Positions 35,323 through 44,277 of a stretch of DNA of 45,218 bases are shown here, one piece after another. The translations under genes were made by a program, and so were the position numbers. The stretch comes from Chitinispirillaceae bacterium (GTDB lineage: Bacteria > Fibrobacterota > Chitinivibrionia > Chitinivibrionales > Chitinispirillaceae). Numbering within the stretch: position 1 is the first letter of the stretch; each line of letters starts with the position of its first letter. The stretch lies in NCBI GenBank assembly GCA_016930275.1, contig JAFGHA010000168.1, forward strand, positions 1-45,218. Direction: 5' to 3'. Below the pieces are notes generated by a model. It saw only the letters and a list, made by a program, of their open reading frames with translations. It was not told the origin of the DNA and did no database searches.

Positions 35323-37425
35323 CTACTTCTCCTTTGACAAAATTATCCGCGCATCGACCACGTAGGCGTTGTCGCCGGTCTGGCCGACCTTGAGCGGGTT
35401 GATATCCACTTCATCGATTTCGGGGAAATCGATCACCAGTTGTGAAAGCCGCTGCATATTGGAAACGATCAGCGAAATATCCACCGGTTTCTGCCCCCGG
35501 GCACCGAGCAGCAGTTTGTATGAACGCGTACTTTCGATGATCTTGTAGCACTCCTCCTCGGTAATGGGGGCCAGTCCGAAAGCGACATCCTTGAGCACCT
35601 CCACGAATATTCCCCCGAGTCCGTACATCAGCATCGGTCCGAACTGCGGGTCTTTCTTCATACCGAGAATCACCTCCCTGCCGCCGAGAATCATCTTCTC
35701 GACCAGAACACCGCGCAGTTCAGCATCGGGTTTCTTCCGTTTGATGCGCAGCAGCATCAGTTCAAACGCGTCTTCGACCGCCTGCGCGCTGCCGAGCCCT
35801 ATCTTGACTCCGCCGACATCCGATTTGTGAAGAATATCCGGACTGGATATCTTCATGGCGACCGGATACCCCACCTCATCGGCGAATCGCACCGCCTCGT
35901 CCACCGACGTGGCCAGCGTTCCCGGCGGCACGATAAAATTATAGGCTTCGCATATTGTTTTCGCCTCGAATTCCCCGATCTCGTATACCCCCCGTGCGAC
36001 ACACGCCTTGATCGTCTTGATGGCCGGAATTTTATTGACGGCAAACCGGTCAACCACCCGCAGGGGACGTTCCTTATACCTGCTGTATGCCACCATTTCA
36101 CGCATTGCATTAGCGGCACGTTCCGGTACCCCGTACTGCGGAATGGTATTCTGTCGCAACAGTGTCACTCCCTCAGCCACGATACTTGCACCCATAAAAC
36201 AGCTGAATACCGGTTTACTGCCCTTCGCGGCGGCGTCGACAATCGCCTGCGCCGTCCCGACGGCATCAGTCATTTTCTGCGGTGTGAGAATGACGATCAG
36301 ACTGTCCACCGAATCACTCCCGAGAAGAATGTCGATGGTTTTCCCGTAGAGCGCTCCCGTCGCGTCACCAAGCACGTCGACCGGATTATGCACCGATCCC
36401 GCAGCGGGCAGCAGTCCGAGGAGTTTCTTCTCGGTGGTGACATCGAGGTTTGCAATGGTCAGACCAGCCATCTCGAGCGCGTCGGTCATCATGATTCCGG
36501 GCCCCCCTGCATTAGTCACCACAGCCACCCGGTCTCCCTTCGGCAACGGCTGATAGGCAAGAGCGGTCGCAATATCGAATAAGTGTTCGATGGAATCGGC
36601 GCGGATGACACCGCTGCGCTCGAACGCACTGTCGTACGCCCGGTCGGCACCGGCAAGACTACCCGTATGCGACGATGCAGCCTTTGCCCCCGAAGCGGTT
36701 CTTCCGCTTTTAAGCACGATAACCGGTTTGGTTTTATTCACCTGCTCCGCTACCCGCATGAACTCCTGCCCCCGGGAGATATCTTCCAGATAGGCGGCAA
36801 TTACCTTTGTATTAGTGTCTTTCTGAAGGTTCTGCAGAAATGCTACCTCGTCGAGAGAAGCCTTGTTGCCGAGTGAGGCGAGCATCGAAAAACCGATATT
36901 CTCGTTGATTGCAATATCCTGAATAGCGGTGATGAGCGCTCCGGATTGAGAAATGAGTGCAATCGGTCCGGGAGCACCCAGTCCCTGTCCGAATGAGGCA
37001 TTTAATTTGTGCCAGGGATTGATCAGTCCGAGACAGTTCGGTCCCATCATCGTCATGCGGTTCTGCCTGACGATCTGCATGATTTCCTGCTGCAGTTTTC
37101 TCCCCTCTTCCCCTGTTTCTCCGAATCCTGCGGTAATGATGATTACCGCCTTGACCCCCTTCTGACCGCACGCCTTGAGTGTCGGAATCACCAGATCCCG
37201 TTTGATGACAATAACCGCGAGGTCGATAGTTCCGGGAATATCCGAAACATTTTTGTAGCACTTCAGACCCTCGATTGTATCAGCCCCGGGATTCACCGGA
37301 TACACTTCACCGGCAAAACCACCCTGAAGAATATTGACCAGTACGTTACTTCCCACTTTGGCACGGTTGGCGGATGCTCCAATAACCGCAACAGAAGCGG
37401 GACGCAGTAGTTTATCAAAGCCCAT
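35323..37425 (-). CDS. ADP-forming acetate-CoA ligase, alpha-beta fusion
   Basis: A 700-residue enzyme that makes ATP and acetate from acetyl-CoA, ADP and phosphate in anaerobes. The alpha part (1-460) has a CoA-binding fold (VIGASANRAKVGSNVL), a ligase-like domain and the phosphohistidine in SSHTGSLAGADRAYDSAF. The beta part (about 480-700) is an ATP-grasp domain (YPVAMKISSPDILHKSDVGGV and EKMILGGREVILGMKKD). First gene of a two-gene unit with the CoA-transferase/GNAT fusion. The divergent deacetylase at 37739 shares its promoter region. Confidence 0.95.
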   Translation of the reverse strand: MGFDKLLRPASVAVIGASANRAKVGSNVLVNILQGGFAGEVYPVNPGADTIEGLKCYKNVSDIPGTIDLAVIVIKRDLVIPTLKACGQKGVKAVIIITAGFGETGEEGRKLQQEIMQIVRQNRMTMMGPNCLGLINPWHKLNASFGQGLGAPGPIALISQSGALITAIQDIAINENIGFSMLASLGNKASLDEVAFLQNLQKDTNTKVIAAYLEDISRGQEFMRVAEQVNKTKPVIVLKSGRTASGAKAASSHTGSLAGADRAYDSAFERSGVIRADSIEHLFDIATALAYQPLPKGDRVAVVTNAGGPGIMMTDALEMAGLTIANLDVTTEKKLLGLLPAAGSVHNPVDVLGDATGALYGKTIDILLGSDSVDSLIVILTPQKMTDAVGTAQAIVDAAAKGSKPVFSCFMGASIVAEGVTLLRQNTIPQYGVPERAANAMREMVAYSRYKERPLRVVDRFAVNKIPAIKTIKACVARGVYEIGEFEAKTICEAYNFIVPPGTLATSVDEAVRFADEVGYPVAMKISSPDILHKSDVGGVKIGLGSAQAVEDAFELMLLRIKRKKPDAELRGVLVEKMILGGREVILGMKKDPQFGPMLMYGLGGIFVEVLKDVAFGLAPITEEECYKIIESTRSYKLLLGARGQKPVDISLIVSNMQRLSQLVIDFPEIDEVDINPLKVGQTGDNAYVVDARIILSKEK

Positions 37426-37738
37426 CGGGCTTCTCCTTTCCTTTCGCTACAAACGAATAGTACTATGAAAAAAACATATAAAAATACATTCTGCTGAACT
37501 ACATTTGAGCAAAAACCGGTCCAGCCCGGTGATATTATTTGTTAAATTGCCCCTGCGAAAAAGTACCGGTGCTTCCCGGGGCAAAACATAATTTTAATAT
37601 TCGGTCATTCCTCCGGGCAGCCGAACGCTGCAAAGGTGGATTCCGGTCGGATACTGATTATACTATGAATTGGATTACCCCGCCAAGTTCATTACTATTG
37701 TAAACAACAAATGAGATTCTGATTTCTCCGGAGCGGAT
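37426..37738. other. Divergent promoter region
   Basis: Between the minus-strand acetyl-CoA synthetase and the plus-strand deacetylase. No gene. It includes ACCGG-TCCAGC-CCGGT (about 37515-37530) and a wider inverted repeat TTGCCCC (37547-37553) with GGGGCAA (37578-37584), possible operator or leader structures. Ribosome sites flank both ends. Confidence 0.5.
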
Positions 37739-38866
37739 ATGTCATCATTCAAAGCAGCAGTGCTGCATTCACCGGAAATTGAAACCTTTCACTACCCCGC
37801 GGACTGCCCGTTCAAAACCGAACGGGCTGCCGCGATGCTTGCGATTCTCGCTTCCAACGGCAACAGTTTCTTCACCGTGGAACCGCCGCGCAATGCAACC
37901 CGTAATGAGCTGCTGCAGTTCCATAGCGACGAGTATCTCCATATTCTGGAACGGGTTTCCGGCGGATCCTTCACGTCCGACGACCTCTTTTACGGCCTCG
38001 GTACCAATGATACTCCGGTCTTTGCCGATCTCTTTCCTTATTCCCGTCTTGCCTGCGGCGCCAGTATTACCGCCGCAGAACTGCTGCTGAGCGGAGAATA
38101 CCACTACTGTTTCAATCCATCGGGTGGGTACCACCATGCCTATGCCGACAAGGCCGGCGGATTCTGTTATTTGAATGACGTGGTACTTGCCTGCCGAACC
38201 CTCGTGAATGCGGGAAAGCGGGTATTCTGTCTCGACCTCGATGCCCACCATGGTAACGGAACACAATCGGCGTTTTACGACAACCCGCGGGTATTCACGG
38301 TGTCGCTTCACGAAAGCGGGAAAACACTTTTCCCGTGGGCGGGATTCGAAAGCGAAATCGGCGAAGGCGAGGGAAAGGGATTCAATGTTAACATTTCCCT
38401 TCCGGCAGGTACCGACGACGATGCCTATACCCGCATTTTTCCTCAGGTGGTTCCGCCGCTCATCGAAGCATACAAACCGGATTTTATCGTTCTGGAAAAC
38501 GGAATGGATATTCTGTCGGTCGATCCCCTCACCCATCTGAGCATGACCAACAATGCGATTGCCGATGTTCTTCCGCTGCTCACCGTCACCGGTATTCCGA
38601 TCCTCATGGTCGGCGGCGGCGGGTACAATGCCGATGCCGTCGCACGCGGCTGGGCGCTCAGCTGGCAGACCGTCTGCGGCGTGTCAACCGACACCGATCT
38701 GACGATCGGCATGGGAGGCATGTTTCTCGGCAACGCCGAGTGGCACGGTGGATTGCGCGATATGCGCAGTTACGCCCACACTGACGAGAAACAGGTTATC
38801 GATGAGCAGTTGAACCGTTCGATTGCAATGATCCGGGAGACCGTGTTTCCACTGCATGGGATCTGA
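37739..38866 (+). CDS. acuC: AcuC-type histone-deacetylase-family enzyme
   Basis: A 375-residue zinc-dependent deacetylase. Motifs: GGYHHAYADKAGGFCYLNDV (tandem histidines), LDLDAHHGNGTQSAFYDNPRVFTVSLHE (zinc ligands Asp and His), ENGMDILSVDPLTHLSMTN (second aspartate) and VGGGGYNADAVARGW. AcuC of Bacillus removes acetyl groups from acetyl-CoA synthetase. Here the gene diverges from an ADP-forming acetyl-CoA synthetase and a GNAT fusion, suggesting a similar switch. Polyamine deacetylase activity is the alternative. Confidence 0.92.
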   Translation: MSSFKAAVLHSPEIETFHYPADCPFKTERAAAMLAILASNGNSFFTVEPPRNATRNELLQFHSDEYLHILERVSGGSFTSDDLFYGLGTNDTPVFADLFPYSRLACGASITAAELLLSGEYHYCFNPSGGYHHAYADKAGGFCYLNDVVLACRTLVNAGKRVFCLDLDAHHGNGTQSAFYDNPRVFTVSLHESGKTLFPWAGFESEIGEGEGKGFNVNISLPAGTDDDAYTRIFPQVVPPLIEAYKPDFIVLENGMDILSVDPLTHLSMTNNAIADVLPLLTVTGIPILMVGGGGYNADAVARGWALSWQTVCGVSTDTDLTIGMGGMFLGNAEWHGGLRDMRSYAHTDEKQVIDEQLNRSIAMIRETVFPLHGI

Positions 38867-38881
38867 ATTATCCATTCATCG

Positions 38882-39646
38882 TCACCTGATTCTTCCTAAC
38901 AACCGTAACAATCCATCAAGAATCGTATACGGATGAGGGGGACATCCCGGGATATAGAGATCGACTGGAAGCAATTCCTGCACTCCCCGGTGCACCTGTT
39001 CATGATTCGCGAACACTCCGCCGGAAATCGCACAGGTTCCAACGGCAATTACCACTTTTGGTGCCGGAGTGGCATCAAAAGTTTTTTTAAGGGCAAGCGC
39101 CATATTTTTTGAAACCGGTCCGGTGATCAATACACCGTCGGCATGTCGCGGCGAAGCAACAAACTGTATACCGAACCGTGAAAGATCGAACGCAAGGGTG
39201 TTGAGCACATTGATGTCCGCCTCGCAGGCATTGCATCCGGCGGCACTCACCTGCCTCAGCTTGAACGAGTATTTGAAAAGACGCAAACGAGCTTTGTCAA
39301 GCGGACGGAAGACCGGACGGGGATTTGCGGAGGATATCAGCAAACTTCTCCGGTCAGTAGTGCCGAGCCGATGATCGCCGGAAAAAGAAATGCCTCCATC
39401 CGGACAGGCCTGTTTACATTTACCGCAAAAAATACATTTGCCGACATCGATCGTTAACGGCCCCGGATGAACGCTGATTGCCTGTACCGGGCAGGCGCGG
39501 GCGCATTCCCCCGTGCAGGAAGAAGTGCAGCGTTCATCCGCTAACACGGGCAACCCCATGAAGCGATCCGGAAGTGTTGGCGGTTCCTTTGGATACCTTG
39601 CCGTACGATACCCCTGCGCCAGTCTGGTCTTAATGACATCGAACAT
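38882..39646 (-). CDS. Ehr/Hyf-like subunit: ferredoxin fused to NuoB-like small subunit
   Basis: A 254-residue fusion. The first part is a two-cluster ferredoxin (CTSSCTGECARACP and CIFCGKCKQACPDGGI), the equivalent of HyfH/NuoI. The remainder is a NuoB/HycG-like small subunit with the N2-type cluster ligands GCNACEADI, VGTCAISGG and PGCPPHP. Such electron wires are usually two proteins. The start is ATG 39646; GGAGG is about 12 bases upstream. It is the last gene of the complex on this strand, ending 16 bases from the convergent deacetylase. Confidence 0.9.
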   Translation of the reverse strand: MFDVIKTRLAQGYRTARYPKEPPTLPDRFMGLPVLADERCTSSCTGECARACPVQAISVHPGPLTIDVGKCIFCGKCKQACPDGGISFSGDHRLGTTDRRSLLISSANPRPVFRPLDKARLRLFKYSFKLRQVSAAGCNACEADINVLNTLAFDLSRFGIQFVASPRHADGVLITGPVSKNMALALKKTFDATPAPKVVIAVGTCAISGGVFANHEQVHRGVQELLPVDLYIPGCPPHPYTILDGLLRLLGRIR

Positions 39647-39665
39647 CGGGATTATTGTCCTCCAT

Positions 39666-41192
39666 CTACAGGTCGAATCCGCAATACGAGAGATTGAAAC
39701 TCTTGTTGCAGAGGGGAAAATCGCTGATCTGCTGATCACGCAGCGCCAGGGCCAGTCCGAACCAGTTGTGAAACGATGGATCGGTAATCTTGTAGGCAGC
39801 AAACCTGCCCTGATGATCGGTAACGACAACATGGCAGATTTCTCCGCGCCACCCTTCAACGAGCGAAACCGTCAGACTGTCCGAAACCAGCCGCATTGCC
39901 GGATCGATGTTGAAAATGGCAGTGCGATCCGCTGACGGTCCATTTTTTGCGGATGCTATCTCTTCCAGAATGAACGCGACGGATGCCTGTACCTCCTGCC
40001 ATCGCACATGGGCACGACCAAATACATCACCGGTGTCACAGGACGATGCCGGGATATGGGCATAACGGTAATAACCATACGGGTGATCCTGACGGACATC
40101 GTGCACGCATCCACACGCACGTGCTGCAGGTCCCACCAACCCGATCGACTCAGCGGTTTCTCTCGTGAGACTGCCGGTAGTCTCAAAGCGGTCGGCTACG
40201 GAAGCGGTGCTCCAGAGCAGACCGGTAGCACTGGTAAAATCTGCAAGAACAACGGCTATACGTTTCGCAAGTTCCTCTTCACGCTGTTCGTCGATGGTGC
40301 ATCCGATACCACCGGGAACGACAAGTCCGCGACCGAAACGATTGCCGCAGAGCAGTGCGGTCAGATTGAGAAAATCGCCCCGTATCCTTCCACAATAGGA
40401 CATGGTGGGAAGAAAACCGACATCACCCGCCAGTGCTCCAAGATCACCGGTATGATTGGCACATCGTTCCAGTTCGAGTGCGAATGCCCGAATACGCTGG
40501 GCGAATGGTGATACCTGACACCCGGAAAGACTTTCAATGGCCCGGCAATAGGCCGTCATATGGCCGATCGAGGTATCCCCGGCAACAACCTCCATTTGAT
40601 GTGGTGTTACCGGATACGGCCCGCCCTTGATATGTTCTTCAATTCCACGATGCTGGTAGCCGAGCGATATTTCAAGATGAAACACCGTCTCCCCTTGACA
40701 CTGAAATCTGAAATGTCCCGGTTCGATAATACCGGCATGAACCGGCCCCACCGCTACCTGGTGAATCTCTTCACCTTCCACACGGAAATAGTCGGTTTCA
40801 CCAATTCGGGTTGCGTGAAGGTCGGGGAACAGCGGTTCCGGAGGAAAACGAACCGGTTTGAGCCACGGATGGTTTTCAGGGAAGAGACCTGTCTGTTCGT
40901 ATATTTCCCGTTCAAACAGCTGAATCTGCGGATACCGGGCAGCAAGAGACGGATATCGCTCTCCAGCCTGAAATTCCCCGCAGGCAATGTACAGCCCTGC
41001 CGTGAGGTCGTCTGCAAAAACAGCATAGACCTTGATGTTCTTTTCCGAGCGGACAGCGAACATCGAACAGAGCCGTCCGGCATCCATCAGCATCTTCTCC
41101 AGCTGCTCCGTAAAACGGTTGCCCGTGTAAACCGGAATGTCGGTGATTTTTACCGTGTGGTTATTACTGCTCCGTAAAAATCCGGTTTTCAT
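39666..41192 (-). CDS. Ehr-type large subunit (HyfG/NuoCD-like) lacking NiFe ligands
   Basis: A 508-residue protein: an N-terminal NuoC-like part (to about 130) and a NuoD/HycE-like catalytic part (YQHRGIEEHIKGG, FALELERCANHTGDLGALAGD, FGRGLVVPGG). In true hydrogenases the first nickel motif CGxC follows the HRGxE region; here it reads VVAGDTSIGHMTAYCRAIE. The C-terminal motif is FPLCNKSFNLSYCGFDL rather than DPCxxC. So all or nearly all nickel ligands are absent, as in energy-converting hydrogenase-related (Ehr) complexes. It is expected to lack hydrogenase activity. It overlaps the upstream antiporter gene by 4 bases. Confidence 0.93.
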   Translation of the reverse strand: MKTGFLRSSNNHTVKITDIPVYTGNRFTEQLEKMLMDAGRLCSMFAVRSEKNIKVYAVFADDLTAGLYIACGEFQAGERYPSLAARYPQIQLFEREIYEQTGLFPENHPWLKPVRFPPEPLFPDLHATRIGETDYFRVEGEEIHQVAVGPVHAGIIEPGHFRFQCQGETVFHLEISLGYQHRGIEEHIKGGPYPVTPHQMEVVAGDTSIGHMTAYCRAIESLSGCQVSPFAQRIRAFALELERCANHTGDLGALAGDVGFLPTMSYCGRIRGDFLNLTALLCGNRFGRGLVVPGGIGCTIDEQREEELAKRIAVVLADFTSATGLLWSTASVADRFETTGSLTRETAESIGLVGPAARACGCVHDVRQDHPYGYYRYAHIPASSCDTGDVFGRAHVRWQEVQASVAFILEEIASAKNGPSADRTAIFNIDPAMRLVSDSLTVSLVEGWRGEICHVVVTDHQGRFAAYKITDPSFHNWFGLALALRDQQISDFPLCNKSFNLSYCGFDL

Positions 41193-42676
41193 AACCGAAC
41201 TCCCTGTTCAACGACGGCGGCGGCTTTTCGGAGAAAACCGCTGACGGTGTCGGGCAGCCATAACCCGGGAGTAATTGCCAGCAGAAGAAGCACGACAACA
41301 AGGATCACTTCTAAAGGACGAACAGCATTTCCCCGTGGTGGTGGTGCAGCAGTACTCCCGAAGGAAGCGTGCATCACGTTTCTGAGGGCGCCGATAAATA
41401 TTGCGAGTGTTAAAAACATAAACAGTACCACCACTACAATTTTTCCGGTGAAAAATGCCTCTTTCAGAATCAGCAGTTCACTGAAAAAAACAGCACCCGG
41501 AGCGATACCGAGTAGAATAAGGACCGCCACAAAAAACGCTCCACCCCAGACCGGAACCCGTTCGACCGCACCGCGAATCACCGACATGTCACGGGTTCCG
41601 TAGCGATCGCCGATATGCCCCGCCGAGAAAAATGAAAGCATCTTCGCCACGGAATGGTTGACGCTATGCAGAAGTGCCGCGAAGGTACCCAGGCCGCCGG
41701 TTGCCAGACCTATCGCTATGATACCGATATGTTCCACGCTGCAGTAAGCAAGAAACCGTTTCATGTCCAGTTGAATGGGAATGAACACCGCAGCGAAGAG
41801 CAGCGACAGAAAACCGAACAGCATAAGAATCGAGTGCACATGATGCGTATTCCCGAGAGCCGCAACGGTAACCGGCATATACCGCAGTATACAGAACAGT
41901 GCCACATTGAGCATTACACTTGAAAACACAGCGGAAACCAGTGTCGGTGCCTGACTGTGTGCATCGGGGAGCCAGGTGTGCATCGGTGCGAGTCCGGCCT
42001 TGGTTCCGAAACCGACCACAATAAGAATAAATGCAAACAGCATGATTTTCGGGTCGATAAGGTCCGGATGCTGCGCCAGCCGGCTCAGCAGGTAGACGGA
42101 ATCGATCCCTCCAATCTTCCGTGCGGCAGTAACGGTGAGAATAGTGCCCATAAACGCAAAGACAATACCGACCGAACAGATCAGGAGATACTTCCACATT
42201 GCCTCGACCGATAGATCATCGGAATCGGAGAGTATCAGAAATGCCGAAACCAGGGTCGTTGCTTCTATGGCAACCCACATAAGACCGATGTTATTCGAGA
42301 GCAGCACCAGAAGCAGCAGCAGTTGAAAGGTCAGCCAGAGTATGGCGTATCGCTGCACATACGAACGCGACAGAACTCCACTGGCGATTGGCTCCCGGAA
42401 GTAACCGGTGGCATATACCGATGAACAGAGGAAAACGAACGAAACCAGAAGTATATGCAGCAGTGAAAGTTCATCGATCAGCAAGGTACCGCCGAATATG
42501 AGCGACGGCCCCTCCGCAAGGAGATGCCGCAGGAGCGCTACCGCACCTGCGGAGGTAATCAGCGACGATACCACCGGAACGGCTATAACGCGTCGTGAAT
42601 CGCGCAGTATTTTACACAACACGACAGCAACGCCCTGCAGTATGAAAACAGCGGTAATGATCGCTTCCAGTGACAT
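41189..42676 (-). CDS. Ehr/Hyf-like proton antiporter subunit (HyfF/NuoN-like)
   Basis: A 495-residue membrane protein with about 14 helices of the complex I / Mrp antiporter family. Key ionisable residues are the glutamate in MWVAIEATTL (helix 5) and the lysine in FGTKAGLAPMHTWLPDAHSQAP (helix 7). It would move protons or sodium ions when electrons pass through the hydrophilic arm. Start ATG 42676 is preferred over an upstream start at 42736, which would overlap the neighbour. The 3' end overlaps the large-subunit gene (ATGA). Confidence 0.92.
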   Translation of the reverse strand: MSLEAIITAVFILQGVAVVLCKILRDSRRVIAVPVVSSLITSAGAVALLRHLLAEGPSLIFGGTLLIDELSLLHILLVSFVFLCSSVYATGYFREPIASGVLSRSYVQRYAILWLTFQLLLLLVLLSNNIGLMWVAIEATTLVSAFLILSDSDDLSVEAMWKYLLICSVGIVFAFMGTILTVTAARKIGGIDSVYLLSRLAQHPDLIDPKIMLFAFILIVVGFGTKAGLAPMHTWLPDAHSQAPTLVSAVFSSVMLNVALFCILRYMPVTVAALGNTHHVHSILMLFGFLSLLFAAVFIPIQLDMKRFLAYCSVEHIGIIAIGLATGGLGTFAALLHSVNHSVAKMLSFFSAGHIGDRYGTRDMSVIRGAVERVPVWGGAFFVAVLILLGIAPGAVFFSELLILKEAFFTGKIVVVVLFMFLTLAIFIGALRNVMHASFGSTAAPPPRGNAVRPLEVILVVVLLLLAITPGLWLPDTVSGFLRKAAAVVEQGVRL

Positions 42677-42677
42677 G

Positions 42678-43325
42678 TTATCGGTTGAGCCTTTCGAGCG
42701 GTTTGATACTGATGCTGTTATGCGCGGAATGCACATACCGTATTGCGACGACCATAATGAACACCCCTACCAGGATATCAAGGAGGGTTCCCATTTCAAT
42801 AAAAAGCGGCTGGAAGGCAGCCACGGAAACCGCCAGAATGAAACCTGCGTTTTCGAAAACGAGATACCCTATTACCTGGCTGACCACGTTGCGGCGGGTA
42901 ACGATCAGGAACAGACCGATAGCGGCAGTGGCGATTGCAGTTGACGCATGAAAAGGAGATACCGTCACCGAAGAAAACGGAATTTTCCTCAATACGTAAA
43001 ACGAAAGAGCTGCTGCGAAAATACCGTATGCGATGGACAGGGTGTATCCAACCGAGGGATTGGAGTCACGGACGGCGCTGACACCACGGATCGCTCTTCT
43101 CAGATAGTACGGAATCGCGATACCTTTCACCGCAGCGCTGAGCACTACCATAATGACCACATGCAGCGGTTCCGCCGGGTTGGGCAGCAGCAGCGGTAGA
43201 AAACTCAGAAGAAACCCCTGCACTGCCACCGCACGTATCATGGCAGGAAGACGGCTGGTACCGAGCAGATAGAGATTGCATATAACGATCGATAAAGAAA
43301 CCCAGGCCAGCAGATTGAATTTCAT
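42678..43325 (-). CDS. Ehr/Hyf-like HyfE-type membrane subunit
   Basis: A 215-residue protein with six or seven hydrophobic helices, the HyfE/NuoK-like subunit of group 4 hydrogenase-type complexes. NPAEPLHVVIMVVLSAAVKGIAIPYYLRRAI is its typical middle segment. It ends one base before the antiporter start and follows the HyfC-like gene by 7 bases, so all are one operon. Confidence 0.88.
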   Translation of the reverse strand: MKFNLLAWVSLSIVICNLYLLGTSRLPAMIRAVAVQGFLLSFLPLLLPNPAEPLHVVIMVVLSAAVKGIAIPYYLRRAIRGVSAVRDSNPSVGYTLSIAYGIFAAALSFYVLRKIPFSSVTVSPFHASTAIATAAIGLFLIVTRRNVVSQVIGYLVFENAGFILAVSVAAFQPLFIEMGTLLDILVGVFIMVVAIRYVHSAHNSISIKPLERLNR

Positions 43326-43332
43326 ACTATGT

Positions 43333-44277
43333 TCACCATGTCAGAGCCCCGGTAATACTCACGAAAAAACCCAGGAGTGCCGCGACTCCCGCTCCGAAGA
43401 GCAGTTGTGGAACCTTGAGAAGCCGTAAACGAGCCATGACTGATTCGACAACTCCTACAGCAGCGGCGATACCTGCCACGATACCCAACAGCAGCAGGGT
43501 CTGCAGCAGAGGATGAGCAGCCGAAACCGGAAGCAGTATTCTGCCGATAATAAGGGCGAAAAACCATAGCTTGATTGCTGCGGCATATTCAAACAGTGCA
43601 AGCCCGCTTCCACTGTTGTCGAGGATCATCACTTCGTGAATCATGGTCAGTTCCAGATGCGTATTCGGATCGTCAAACGGAATACGTGCGTTTTCTGCAA
43701 GCAGCACGATGAAAAAAGGCAACGCCGAGAGGATCACCGAAATCGAGTTGGTAAAAAGCGACGCACTGGTCAGCGCAACGGCAACACTGCCAGTATGGGC
43801 CTCACGCATCAGATTAATGAAACAAATGAAAGCAACCGGTTCGGCCATAAGCGAGAAAAATGCCTCGCGGGATGCCCCCATTCCTTCGAATGCCGAAGCG
43901 GTATCGAGGGCGGAAATAATCATGAAAAAACGCGCGAATGCGAGAAGATAAAGGAGAATGACAAGATCGGACGGAATTGCGGTCGGGGTAGCCCAGAGGG
44001 TCACCGGAATAAAAAAGGTCGCTGAGAGGGTTGCTGCAAAAACTGCAACCGGTGCAACCCTGAAGATCCACGAAGTGGACGTGCTGTATACCGAACATTT
44101 TTGCAGCAACCTGATGATTTCGAGGTAAGGCTGAATTAACGGCGGCCCCTTACGTCCGGCAAAGAACGCCTTAACGCAGTTGATGATTCCCGGCAGAAGC
44201 GGGGCAAACACCAGCGCGAAGAGCGGAGAAAGGAGATTACCCGCAAGCGAAGGGAAGTTTACAGAAAATATTTCCAT
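43333..44277 (-). CDS. Ehr/Hyf-like NuoH/HyfC-type membrane subunit
   Basis: A 314-residue membrane anchor with the NuoH signature: AENARIPFDDPNTHLELTMIHEVMILD, which lines the quinone/coupling cavity in complex I. An early loop, KAFFAGRKGPPLIQPYLEIIRLLQK, is also characteristic. It links the peripheral arm to the ion pumps. Its start overlaps the end of the HyfB-like gene by 19 bases. Confidence 0.93.
   Translation of the reverse strand: MEIFSVNFPSLAGNLLSPLFALVFAPLLPGIINCVKAFFAGRKGPPLIQPYLEIIRLLQKCSVYSTSTSWIFRVAPVAVFAATLSATFFIPVTLWATPTAIPSDLVILLYLLAFARFFMIISALDTASAFEGMGASREAFFSLMAEPVAFICFINLMREAHTGSVAVALTSASLFTNSISVILSALPFFIVLLAENARIPFDDPNTHLELTMIHEVMILDNSGSGLALFEYAAAIKLWFFALIIGRILLPVSAAHPLLQTLLLLGIVAGIAAAVGVVESVMARLRLLKVPQLLFGAGVAALLGFFVSITGALTW

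Noticed and set aside
39666..41192. Calling the large subunit a [NiFe] hydrogenase
   Set aside because: The nickel-binding CxxC motifs are missing at both ends, so hydrogen chemistry is unlikely.
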